From contig CAMYII010000033.1 of assembly GCA_947258385.1 (NCBI GenBank), positions 95,529 to 153,614 on the forward strand: a stretch of 58,086 bases of DNA. Reading direction: 5' to 3'. Of the stretch, positions 48,394 through 57,719 are shown in pieces. A program made the position numbers and the translations under genes. Under the pieces are notes generated by a model. The model made no database searches. It was not told where the DNA came from and worked only from the letters and a program-made list of their open reading frames with translations. Every line of letters starts with the position of its first letter. Position 1 is the first letter of the stretch. This stretch comes from Acidiferrobacterales bacterium (GTDB lineage Bacteria > Pseudomonadota > Gammaproteobacteria > Acidiferrobacterales > SZUA-150).

Positions 48394-48456
48394 GCCTAAC
48401 GAATAATGATAGATCGTGTGAGCGAAGCGAACCACGATCTTATCCTGTAGTTGGAC
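48394..48456 (+). other. attC-like integron recombination site 2
   Basis: GCCTAAC (48394-48400) fits RYYYAAC and GTTGGAC (48450-48456) fits GTTRRRY. Between them GATAGATCGTG (48408-48418) pairs with CACGATCTTATC (48433-48444), leaving one extrahelical base, and the segment between boxes is unpaired, as in attC. 63 bp in length, 20 bp after the XRE stop. Confidence 0.42.
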
Positions 48457-48683
48457 AAGCCCGTTAATGATGGCGGGCTCTATTAAAAGAGAGGTCTAAG
48501 AGAGTAAGAGAGGGTCTCGCAAACCATCTGTCGTGGTTTCGCAAACCAAGTGTCGCGTTACACCCGGGGCTTTCGAGCGGAGCAGGACAGTGCAGCGACG
48601 AAAGCGAACCGTAGGTTCGAGTCCGCCCGAAAAGCGGCATCGCTAACATTGCCAGAAGTAAATTTCTAACAATAAATATATGT
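48457..48683. other. Degenerate region with integrase-like and tRNA-like fragments
   Basis: AGCCCG/CGGGCT (48458-48479) could be a weak terminator for the XRE gene. GCAAACCAAGTGTCGCGTTAC (48542 on) closely resembles 42786 on in the integrase remnant. A plus-strand T-arm-like GTAGGTTCGAGTCC occurs near 48612. No intact gene. Confidence 0.4.
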
Positions 48684-48760
48684 GGTGGGCCCGGTAGGAC
48701 GGCGTGCAGGACGCACTAGTGCCGCGGAGCACATGGATGTGCGAGAGCGGCCTCGAACCG
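48684..48760 (-). pseudogene. tRNA 3'-end remnant split by a 52-bp insertion
   Basis: TGGTGGGCCCGGTAGGAC (48684-48701) is identical to the 3' end of the intact tRNA at 48837-48854, and TCGAACC (48754-48760) continues that match. The 52 bp between them are an extra unit of the hairpin repeat. Confidence 0.6.
48702..48753 (+). repeat. Single 52-bp two-hairpin unit of the A-N-GGA repeat family
   Basis: GTGC-AGGAC-GCAC (48705-48717), then CTAGTG, then an outer stem GCCGC/GCGGC (48722-48726, 48748-48752) enclosing GCAC-ATGGAT-GTGC (48730-48743). Same plan as units in 19788-19972. Confidence 0.75.
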
Positions 48761-48836
48761 CTTTGGACAAAGCCGCCCAGCGGGGCCAAATACGCAAAAC
48801 AAAAGGCTTACACTTTCGTGTAAGCCTTTAACCTGC

Positions 48837-49178
48837 TGGTGGGCCCGGTAGGACTCGAACCTACGACCAAGGGATTCACTTGATGCCCGATATTTCTATC
48901 GGGAGTGGACTATCTCATCGCCCTCAGCCCCCATTATTACAATGAGACTGTTAGGGCGCGGGACGCTCTCAACCTGTTATTAAGAGCACTAAAGCTCTCA
49001 GGTAGTCTCTGCACCTTCCGGGGGTGTACCCCCGGCTTGGCTCAGGGTTGCCATCGGCCCCACTGATCTAAAGTGGTCGTTAAGGTTTCCCTGAATTCAT
49101 CCCGTTCATTCCATACCTTTCGGTATGAACGCACCATTTTGATGAGTCCCCTGCTCTAACCAACTGAGCTACAGGCCC
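48837..49178 (-). tRNA. tRNA with CAU anticodon, probably tRNA-Ile2, interrupted by a group I intron
   Basis: Exon 1 (49178-49142, 37 nt) runs from GGGCCTGTAGCTCAG to the anticodon CAT; exon 2 (48876-48837, 40 nt) runs AATCCCTTGGTCG to the encoded CCA. The joined 77-nt RNA folds as a normal cloverleaf with 7-bp acceptor GGGCCTG/CGGGCCC with one wobble-type position. CAU could be elongator Met or Ile2; the GGGGACTCAT/AATCCCTTGGTCG arm favours Ile2, which needs lysidine. Downstream of rpoD. Confidence 0.9.
48877..49141 (-). ncRNA. Group I self-splicing intron in the tRNA anticodon loop
   Basis: 265 nt, directly after the CAU anticodon. Conserved core segments in order on the minus strand: TCAGGGAAACC (P region, about 49086-49096), GATGGCAACCCTGAGCCAAG (Q, 49055-49036), GGTGCAGAGACTACC (R, about 49015-49001), GATGAGATAGTCCA (S, 48919-48906), and a terminal G at 48877. 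A GTG guide near 49134 can pair with CAT including the G-U at the splice site. No homing endonuclease ORF. Resembles the Azoarcus tRNA-Ile intron (IC3). Confidence 0.88.
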
Positions 49179-49229
49179 GTGAAATCGAGCACATTTTACC
49201 GCATTTTCTCGCATGCGCTAGCAACAAGC

Positions 49230-49286
49230 AAAAAAAATGCCGGTTATTGTGCTCTAACTGCCACGCAGAAGAGCACAACCCGGCAT
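49230..49286 (-). terminator. Rho-independent terminator after rpoD
   Basis: Reading minus: ATGCCGG then TTGTGCTCT form a broken 16-bp stem (49286-49270 with 49255-49237), with loop of about 14 nt, followed by a run of eight T. The best intrinsic terminator in the window, 50 bp past the rpoD stop and before the tRNA. Confidence 0.85.
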
Positions 49287-49336
49287 GTTTTCTATAAAGT
49301 CTGCAAAACGACAGTCAGATTTGCAGATGACCGTTC

Positions 49337-51166
<1,830 letters not shown>

Positions 51167-51268
51167 AAAAACGCTGCGCTTTCTAAGGTTAATTGCCGAA
51201 AATAGCCGTCGATTATAGGCTAATTTCGATGTTCCACATAAATTTTCTTTATTTCCTTACAGTGTAGA

Positions 51269-53035
51269 CTACTCCTTGCCGGCACCGTGCTTTTCCGCCA
51301 ATAGGCCCTGCAACTCCTTTTTTTCCTCCGTATCCAGACCCTGCAGCCGCTGCTTGCGCAGCAGCCCCTCTGTGCGCTGCTTGATCCAGGCCCGGTACAG
51401 GCTGGCCATGGCGCCACGGAACTCGCTTTCCACGTCCGGCTGCCGTCCCGGATAATCCCAAGCCGCCAGCTTTTCCAGGGAATATTGGTGCTCGCTACCG
51501 CGAAAACGCTCGAGTATCGAGGCCGTATTCGCCGCACCCCCCTGCTCCCCCACCACGTCCAGCAGGCTCATCAACAGCGGTACGCCCGGCATATCCAGCT
51601 CCCGCAGGCGCTCGGCCTGACTCACGTCCTTCGCCAACCCCGGGTGCTGCAACAGTAGCGCAATCGCCTGCCGCACAAGTGATGGCGGCCTGAGGCCCGT
51701 TTGCGGTCGGCTCTGGGAAGCTATTAGTGGGGGCTTTGTCGCATTTATCAATAGTTTAGACAATTTTTCGGTACTTACCTGGCTGATTTCCGACAACCGG
51801 CCCAGTATCATCTGACGAAGTACCCCTGATGGCAGACGGTTCAGCAACGGTCTCGCCAGTTCCACCAGCCGCGCGCGGCCGTCCAGACGTCCCAAATCAA
51901 CCTGGCCGGCCAGCGTCCGGAACAGATAGTCCGGCAGCGGAACCGCCTGCTGCAACCGCCGTTCAAACGCCTCCCGACCCTCGCGCCGCACCAGCGAGTC
52001 CGGGTCTTCCCCTTCCGGCAGGAACAGAAAACTGACCTGCCTGCCCTCATGCAGGACCGGTAAAGCCTGCTCGAGGGCACGCCAGGCCGCCTCGCGCCCT
52101 GCCCTGTCACCGTCGAAACAAAAAATCACCTGCGGCGCGAAGCGGAAAATGCGCTCAAGGTGATCACGCGTGGTGGCTGTGCCAAGTGTGGCAACCGAAT
52201 AGTCGATGCCAAACTGGGCCAGCGCCACGACATCCATATAGCCCTCCACCACCACCACGCGCTGCTCGCGGCGTATGGCCTCGCGGGCGCGAAACAGGCC
52301 GTAGATCTCCCGGCCCTTATGGAACACCGGCGTTTCCGGCGAATTCAAGTACTTGGGCTCACCCGCGCCCAGCACCCGGCCGCCGAATCCCACCACGCGT
52401 CCGCGATAATCGTGGATCGGAAACATCACCCGGTTGCGGAAGCGGTCGTAATAGCCGCTGGTGTCCTTCTTGACCACCAGCCCGGCGCGCTCCAGCGCCT
52501 GGCACGCGCCCGCATCCGCCCCCAGGGCCTGCAGCAGGTGGTCCCAACCCTCGGGGGCATAACCCAGGCCAAAGCCCGCCGCGATCTCACCGCTCAAGCC
52601 CCGCGATTTCAGATATTCCGCCGCCGCGTGGGCCTGCGGATGCTCGCGCAACTGGCGTCGATAGAAGCGGTCCGCCTCCTGCAAGACGGTAAACAGCTCC
52701 TGCGTATTCCCCGCCTGAGGCGCTTGCGCCTGGGCCTCGCGGGGGATGCTCAGACCGACCGCCGCCGCCAGGTCCTCCACCGCCTCGGGGAAGCTCAGGT
52801 GCTCGTATTGCATGAGAAAACCGATGGCGGTGCCGTGGGCGCCGCAGCCGAAACAGTGGTAAAACTGCTTGTCCTGACTCACGGTAAACGACGGTGTCTT
52901 CTCCTCGTGAAACGGGCAGCAGGCCTTGTAGTCCTTGCCGGCCTTTTTGAGCGGCACGCGCCGGTCGATCACGTCGACGATGTCGACGCGGGCCATGAGC
53001 TCGTCAATGAATTTCTCGGGAATCCTGCCGGGCAT
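51269..53035 (-). CDS. dnaG: DNA primase
   Basis: 588 residues. CHC2 zinc-binding domain (CCPFHEEKTPSFTVSQDKQFYHCFGCGAHG), DnaG catalytic core with TOPRIM (VVVEGYMDVVALAQFGI, FCFDGDRAGREAA) and a helical C-terminal DnaB-binding region that is alanine/glutamine rich. Makes RNA primers at the fork. 100 bp upstream of rpoD. Confidence 0.98.
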   Translation of the reverse strand: MPGRIPEKFIDELMARVDIVDVIDRRVPLKKAGKDYKACCPFHEEKTPSFTVSQDKQFYHCFGCGAHGTAIGFLMQYEHLSFPEAVEDLAAAVGLSIPREAQAQAPQAGNTQELFTVLQEADRFYRRQLREHPQAHAAAEYLKSRGLSGEIAAGFGLGYAPEGWDHLLQALGADAGACQALERAGLVVKKDTSGYYDRFRNRVMFPIHDYRGRVVGFGGRVLGAGEPKYLNSPETPVFHKGREIYGLFRAREAIRREQRVVVVEGYMDVVALAQFGIDYSVATLGTATTRDHLERIFRFAPQVIFCFDGDRAGREAAWRALEQALPVLHEGRQVSFLFLPEGEDPDSLVRREGREAFERRLQQAVPLPDYLFRTLAGQVDLGRLDGRARLVELARPLLNRLPSGVLRQMILGRLSEISQVSTEKLSKLLINATKPPLIASQSRPQTGLRPPSLVRQAIALLLQHPGLAKDVSQAERLRELDMPGVPLLMSLLDVVGEQGGAANTASILERFRGSEHQYSLEKLAAWDYPGRQPDVESEFRGAMASLYRAWIKQRTEGLLRKQRLQGLDTEEKKELQGLLAEKHGAGKE

Positions 53036-53090
53036 GTCAGGATTGTAAGCCTTGTGGGGCGGCGGCGGTCAAAAAGCCGCCCGCGGCGGA

Positions 53091-53540
53091 TCAGGAGGCG
53101 GAGAGGCTGGCCTTGACCATGGCGCTGACCTTGCCCATATCGGCCCGGCCCTGCAGCCGGGGCTTGAGCACGCCCATAACCTTGCCCATGTCTTTCACGG
53201 ACCCGGCGGCGGTCTCGGCGATGGCCTCGGCGATCAACTTCTGCACCTCGGCCTCGGAGAGCTGCTCCGGCAGATAGGCCTCGAACACGGCAATCTCGCT
53301 GGCCTCCTTGTCCAACAGATCCTGGCGGCCGGCCTGGCGGTACTGCTCGGCGGCCTCGCGGCCCTGCTTGATGAGTTTTTCGACCACGGCAATGACCTGG
53401 GCGTCATCAAGGGTAATGCGTTCGTCGACTTCGCGGCGCTGGATGGCCGCCAGCAGCAAACGAATGGCGCCCAGCCGGGCCTGCTCCTTGGCCTTGAGCG
53501 CGGCCTTCATGTCCTCCTGGATTCTGCGCTTGAGACTCAC
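53091..53540 (-). CDS. yqeY: GatB/YqeY-domain protein
   Basis: 149 residues covering the whole YqeY fold: RIQEDMKAALKAKEQARLGAIRLLLAAIQRREVDER, KQGREAAEQYRQAGRQDLLDKE, and LPEQLSEAEVQKLIAEAI to MGKVMGVLKPRLQGRADMGKVSAMVK. Commonly sits between rpsU and dnaG in gammaproteobacteria. The domain occurs at the GatB C-terminus; a free-standing role in tRNA handling is suspected. Confidence 0.95.
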   Translation of the reverse strand: MSLKRRIQEDMKAALKAKEQARLGAIRLLLAAIQRREVDERITLDDAQVIAVVEKLIKQGREAAEQYRQAGRQDLLDKEASEIAVFEAYLPEQLSEAEVQKLIAEAIAETAAGSVKDMGKVMGVLKPRLQGRADMGKVSAMVKASLSAS

Positions 53541-53574
53541 GTCTCCCGGCTCAGGTAGGTTTATTTAGGTAGGC

Positions 53575-53796
53575 TTAATAGAGGCGCCGGGCCTGCGGGC
53601 CACCGATCATGCGCGAGAGCTTCTTCAGCTCGCGCTTGCGGGCGGCGGCGGCCTTGCGCTTGCGCACGGCAGTGGGTTTTTCGTAGAACTCGCGGCGGCG
53701 GACTTCCGTGAAGACCCCGGCTTTCTCGCAGGAACGGCGGAAGCGGCGCAGCGCGAGCTCAAAAGGTTCGTTATCTCTGACCCGAATCGATGGCAT
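53575..53796 (-). CDS. rpsU: Ribosomal protein bS21
   Basis: 73 residues from ATG 53796 (the frame continues upstream but [21 protein letters not shown] is the normal start). Arg/Lys-rich C-terminus [15 protein letters not shown]. First gene of the macromolecular-synthesis cluster, divergent from tsaD. The region between (53797-53989) must hold both promoters. Confidence 0.97.
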   Translation of the reverse strand: MPSIRVRDNEPFELALRRFRRSCEKAGVFTEVRRREFYEKPTAVRKRKAAAARKRELKKLSRMIGGPQARRLY

Positions 53797-53989
53797 AAAT
53801 ACTGTCCCAGCTCCAAAAAGATTGAAACGCTTGAATCCGTACCCGGGATAGGGTTGCCTACGCTCGGGAACGCGCGATTCTAGCGATTCCTGCGGTGATT
53901 GTATAGCTTGGCAGCCAAATTCATCGCCGTTTGGCGCCCTGTCCACCCCCGACTTGCCGGCGGCATGCCCGCGCGCGGACAATACCCCT

Positions 53990-55015
53990 ATGCGCGTACT
54001 CGGCCTGGAAACCTCCTGCGACGACACCGGGGTCGCTGTCTATGACAGCGACCAGGGTCTGCTGGCCCACCGCCTGTACTCGCAGACCGCATTGCATGCC
54101 GACTACGGGGGCATCGTGCCGGAACTGGCCTCGCGGGATCATATCCGCAAGCTGCTACCGCTGATCAAGACCGTCATGGCCGCGGCCGGGACCGCCGGGG
54201 ACGAGCTCGACGGCATCGCCTACACCGCCGGGCCGGGGCTGGCGGGCGCCTTGCTGGTGGGGGCGGCCGTGGGCCGCAGCCTCGCCTGGGCCTGGGGGGT
54301 GCCGGCGGTCGGCGTTCACCACATGGAAGGCCACCTGCTCTCACCCATGCTGGAGGCCGGTCCGCCGGCGTTCCCGTTTCTGGCGCTGCTGGTCTCGGGC
54401 GGGCATACGCTGCTCGCCGATGTGCGCGGCATCGGCGACTACACGATTCTAGGCGAAACCGTCGATGATGCGGTCGGCGAGGCCTTCGACAAGACCGCCA
54501 AGCTGCTCGGTCTGGGCTACCCCGGGGGTCCGGCGATCGCGCGCGCGGCGGAACAGGGCGCGCCCGGGCGCTTCTATTTCCCGCGGCCCATGACCGGCCG
54601 GCCGGGGCTGGAATTCAGCTTCAGCGGGCTCAAAACCGCGGTCGCCACCGTCGCCCAGGCGCAGGAACTCGACCCCCGGACCGTCGCCGACATCGCCTGC
54701 GCGTTCCAGGAGGCCGCGGTCGATACCCTCAGGATCAAATGCCAGCGGGCGCTGGAGCAGACCGGCCATGCCCGCCTGGTGGCGGCCGGCGGGGTCAGCG
54801 CCAACGCGCGCCTGCGCGAGCAGTTAACGGAAATGGCCGCCGCGCGCCGCGCCCGGGTCTATTTCCCGCGCCTGCAGTTCAGCACTGATAACGGCGCCAT
54901 GATCGCCTATGCCGGCGCCATGCGGCTCAAGGCCGGCCAGCACGAGACCGCGGCCTTCACCGTACACCCGCGCTGGGAGCTGCAAAAGCTCGGCGTCCCC
55001 GGGGCATCCCGATAA
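53990..55015 (+). CDS. tsaD: tRNA N6-threonylcarbamoyladenosine transferase TsaD
   Basis: 341 residues from ATG 53990 ([19 protein letters not shown]); longer frame from 53954 is not needed. The metal-binding [10 protein letters not shown] (HxxxH), GGHTLL, and C-terminal [23 protein letters not shown] with the Asp ligand are intact. Completes t6A37 with TsaB, TsaC and TsaE, none of which is here. Placed divergently to rpsU as usual. Confidence 0.98.
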   Translation: MRVLGLETSCDDTGVAVYDSDQGLLAHRLYSQTALHADYGGIVPELASRDHIRKLLPLIKTVMAAAGTAGDELDGIAYTAGPGLAGALLVGAAVGRSLAWAWGVPAVGVHHMEGHLLSPMLEAGPPAFPFLALLVSGGHTLLADVRGIGDYTILGETVDDAVGEAFDKTAKLLGLGYPGGPAIARAAEQGAPGRFYFPRPMTGRPGLEFSFSGLKTAVATVAQAQELDPRTVADIACAFQEAAVDTLRIKCQRALEQTGHARLVAAGGVSANARLREQLTEMAAARRARVYFPRLQFSTDNGAMIAYAGAMRLKAGQHETAAFTVHPRWELQKLGVPGASR

Positions 55016-55025
55016 GTCTCCGCGC

Positions 55026-55583
55026 TCAGCGTTTCGTGATCTTCAAGTGCATCAATGCGACCGTGTTGTTTCTCTTGTCCCGCCTTTGTTCAATCGCGTA
55101 CGGCGTGAAGCCGAGTTTGGCATACAACAGCAGGGCGGTGATGTTGCCGTTGAAGCAGGAAACACGGACCTCGTTGAAGCGGTGTTTGCCGAAGGCAAGG
55201 GCCACCATGGTTTCGACCAGATAGGCGCCGACGCCCCGGACGCGCCTGTCCGGCCTCACCACCACATTGCCGATAAAGCAGGTTTCCCCGTCGCGGAAGT
55301 TATAGAGACTGGCAAAACCGACGACCTCCCCGTCATCCAGCACCACCGTCGGCTCCAGCCTGCCCCTGCTGGTCTTGCGCAGCTGCGCCGGCGTCAGCGG
55401 ATAATCCGCCTCGGGTGAGAGATAAAACAGCTCCGTCTCGCTCAGAGTGAAACCGCAGATCTGCGGAATGTCCTGTGGTTCTATTGCCCGATATGACAAC
55501 AGCGGCTGTTTTCTATTCAAACTGATTGTGAAATTACTCCTATCATCCCGCGGCATCCCGGTGATGTTTCCCGCCGTGCTCAC
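55026..55583 (-). CDS. GNAT-family N-acetyltransferase
   Basis: 185 residues with GTG start overlapping the stop of the thioesterase gene (GTGA); ATG 55556 is an alternative. GNAT motifs: YRAIEPQDIPQICGF, VVGFASLYNFRDGETCFIGNVVVRPDRRVRGVGAYLVETMVALAF with the acetyl-CoA loop RRVRGVG, and SCFNGNITALLLYAKLGFTPY. Substrate unknown. Translationally coupled to the thioesterase gene. Confidence 0.9.
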   Translation of the reverse strand: MSTAGNITGMPRDDRSNFTISLNRKQPLLSYRAIEPQDIPQICGFTLSETELFYLSPEADYPLTPAQLRKTSRGRLEPTVVLDDGEVVGFASLYNFRDGETCFIGNVVVRPDRRVRGVGAYLVETMVALAFGKHRFNEVRVSCFNGNITALLLYAKLGFTPYAIEQRRDKRNNTVALMHLKITKR

Positions 55584-56014
55584 TGCTCGGGGTCGTAATC
55601 GATAATCATGCCCTTCCCGCGCTCGATGATCTCGACGGGCAGCGGACAGGACTTGCGCGCCCCGGTGTCCATATGAACGCCCTTGAGCACCGTGGTCGCG
55701 GCAATCTCGCCGGTCTCCTCATTGCGCATCTCATGATAAAAACGAACGACCTTCTCCCTCACCTCGAGAATGCCCGAGCGTACTGTCACGATATCCCCCG
55801 CCCGCAGCTCCCGTTCATAGGTGATCCTCTGCTCCACCGCCGCCATACCGCGCTGCTGCCCGCGCAGGTAAGAGGGTGTGATACCCAACATCGCGAACAT
55901 TTGCCACGTCGCTTCATCGAACTTCCCGACGTACCACATCACATTCATGTGGCCCACATGGTCGCACTGCCAGGGATAAACGACACCGCGATAGGTAATC
56001 AACAGCTCAGACAA
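55580..56014 (-). CDS. 4HBT (hot-dog) acyl-CoA thioesterase
   Basis: 144 residues from TTG 56014, with GGAGAGG six nt upstream; the longer frame has no ribosome site. YbgC/4HBT features: GVVYPWQCDHVGHMNVMWYVGKFDEATWQMFAMLG, where the catalytic Asp lies in QCDHVGHMN, and ITYERELRAGDIVTVRSGILEV. Hydrolyses acyl-CoA; chain length not predictable. Confidence 0.9.
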   Translation of the reverse strand: MSELLITYRGVVYPWQCDHVGHMNVMWYVGKFDEATWQMFAMLGITPSYLRGQQRGMAAVEQRITYERELRAGDIVTVRSGILEVREKVVRFYHEMRNEETGEIAATTVLKGVHMDTGARKSCPLPVEIIERGKGMIIDYDPEQ

Positions 56015-56366
56015 ATTTGCCTCTCCTGCGCTCGTTCTCGGAACACCATGATCGAGGGCGATGTCTGTCAGCGTACGCCGACTGGCGCCACCGGCGCAAT
56101 TCAAGACCAACACAACGATAAACCGTGCCTTTTCACCCGCTCAGAGTCCGGACCTTGCAGATGTCGTAAAAGACTGTGGTCTTCAGTGCATAACCTACAC
56201 CGACCTGATGGCAATGATCACACCAACAAGCCGGCGTGAGGCCGGCGCTCATAATGAACGATAAAAGCCAAAAATGCACTGTGTGGTACCGCACTCCTGT
56301 AAGCGGCAACTTCTTCGAGGACGTGCCAGGCTGTACAATCACAGTTAAGCCGCATGACAGAGGGTA

Positions 56367-56942
56367 ATGGCGCAAACGTCGATGGTGAAAGACAAGGCAG
56401 CTCTTCGAGCAATTTTTTTCATGCTGGCATCTCCTTGTGCGGCCTCCGGGCCGACGCCGCCGGCGTCATTGATCGAGAAAGGCGTTTGTCCCTTTGAGTG
56501 TTGCACCTATCGTGAGTGGACGGCAACAAAAACCGCGAAAATCCATTCCGCCCCGGACAGGAGTTCCCGCGTCCTCGCACACATCAGTCCCGGCACCCAC
56601 GTCAGCGCATTGACCGGAGAGGTTCACGTTACGCGGCCGGGCAAATACCGGGTCCGCAAGCAGTTCGATAAATACCGACCGGGGGACCTGATCTGGCTAT
56701 ATGGCTATCACGGCGAGGGCCTGTACACCGTATGGTTTAAGGGCCAGCAGTACGAGCAGGAATTTTCATCCGTCAACTACGACGGGCAAGGCGGCTATCG
56801 CTGCGATGACGTCGACTGGTGCTGGGGCGTGCTGGAGCGGGCGCCCGAATCGACCTGGTGGATAAAACTCCGCACCCCGGGCGGTGTGGTCGGATGGACC
56901 GATCAGGGCGCAAACTTCAGCGGGAAAGACGCCTGCGGTTGA
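56367..56942 (+). CDS. Exported SH3-like protein of unknown function
   Basis: 191 residues (a second ATG at 56382 is possible). A weak signal peptide (AIFFMLASPCAASG) is followed by CPFECCTYREWTATKTAKIHSAPDRSSRVLAHISPGTHVSALTGEVHV, an SH3b-like pattern in which XAPDxSSxVLxxIxxGTxVxxL is characteristic. The second half is rich in Trp and Tyr (DLIWLYGYHGEGLYTVWFKG, WWIKLRTPGGVVGWTDQ), perhaps a second SH3 domain. Such domains bind wall peptides or metals. Confidence 0.75.
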   Translation: MAQTSMVKDKAALRAIFFMLASPCAASGPTPPASLIEKGVCPFECCTYREWTATKTAKIHSAPDRSSRVLAHISPGTHVSALTGEVHVTRPGKYRVRKQFDKYRPGDLIWLYGYHGEGLYTVWFKGQQYEQEFSSVNYDGQGGYRCDDVDWCWGVLERAPESTWWIKLRTPGGVVGWTDQGANFSGKDACG

Positions 56943-57001
56943 TATTCCGGTGTATATCAGCCAGCTGCGGCACAAGGCAGGCCCCTGTAAAGTAAACGTT
57001 C

Positions 57002-57304
57002 CTATCGCTGCGCCTGCTTCAACAAGGCGCGTTTCTCCGACGCACTCAATTTTTCGTAATGATAAAGCAATTCTGCCAGGTCGTCGGCTTCGGCAAAGAA
57101 ATAGGCCGTGGGTACCTTGAGCGCGGCGGCCAGTTCTTTGATGCGCGGGAACTTGGGGGTATGGATTCCCTGCTCATACTGATTCATTTTCGCGCTCGCA
57201 TTCGACTCGCTGATTCCGGCGAGTAGCCCTAACTGCTCTTGCGTCAGGCCCGCCCGCTGTCTCGCTTCCTTGAGCCGCTTGCTGAAGGGTGAATTGCCTG
57301 CCAT
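57002..57304 (-). CDS. XRE-family helix-turn-helix repressor
   Basis: 100 residues from ATG 57304 (GGGGCAGGG upstream); ATG 57340 adds 12 residues without a ribosome site. Phage-repressor-type HTH: FSKRLKEARQRAGLTQEQLGLLAGISESNASAKMNQYEQGIHTPKFPRIKELAAALKVPTAYFF, followed by a short helical tail. Faces the SymE-like fragment across a 35-bp palindrome. Confidence 0.9.
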   Translation of the reverse strand: MAGNSPFSKRLKEARQRAGLTQEQLGLLAGISESNASAKMNQYEQGIHTPKFPRIKELAAALKVPTAYFFAEADDLAELLYHYEKLSASEKRALLKQAQR

Positions 57305-57359
57305 CTGCCCTGCCCCGATAATCGATCCTACGATTTTCATAGGTTTTGGCTTGACTGTG

Positions 57360-57394
57360 CACTACGTTTTACGTAGGCTACGTAAAACGTAGTG
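57360..57394. promoter_or_regulatory. 35-bp perfect palindrome made of two operator half-elements
   Basis: CACTACGTTTTACGTAG, one G, then its exact complement. Each half is itself the palindrome CTACGT-N3-ACGTAG (57362-57376 and 57378-57392). Located between the XRE gene and the divergent SymE-like fragment; expected operator of the XRE protein. Confidence 0.8.
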
Positions 57395-57423
57395 TTAACC
57401 AAGATCTGCATGCACCGGCGCGA

Positions 57424-57652
57424 TTGGAAGAATTGGACACATCGCCTTCCCACAAGCCCCGCCTGTTAAAGGTGGCAAAAACCCGTTTCTACGGGCGCGA
57501 GGAACCCGTGCCCTATCTATTGCTGCGGGGACGCTGGCTAGGAGAAGGCCGGCTTTACTCCCGGCACCCTGGTTACCGTGCAAGTTGAATGGGGCCGCTT
57601 AACCATAAGCCGCCGGGAAGATAGCGATGAACGACATCCACGCGAACTTTAG
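57424..57652 (+). pseudogene. Frameshifted SymE-like (type I toxin family) gene
   Basis: From TTG 57424 the frame reads ..RFYGREEPVPYLLLRGRWLGE, then shifts by one base at GGAGAAGGCC (about 57541-57550) and continues AGFTPGTLVTVQVEWGRLTI to a stop at 57652. The joined text matches the SymE core (PYLRLSGRWLEEAGFxPGTxVxVxVExGRLxI). One extra G would explain the break. No ATG in frame at the start. Divergent from the XRE gene. Confidence 0.7.
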
Positions 57653-57719
57653 TCCCGTTAATGCGCGCAGCGGTGGGAAACAACCAAGCCCATCCGAGTT
57701 GTGAATTGGCGCCGGCCAG

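Noticed and set aside
56114-56366. Possible cytochrome-like CDHCH motif on the minus strand
   Set aside because: Short frame without signal peptide, ribosome site or any other haem-protein feature.
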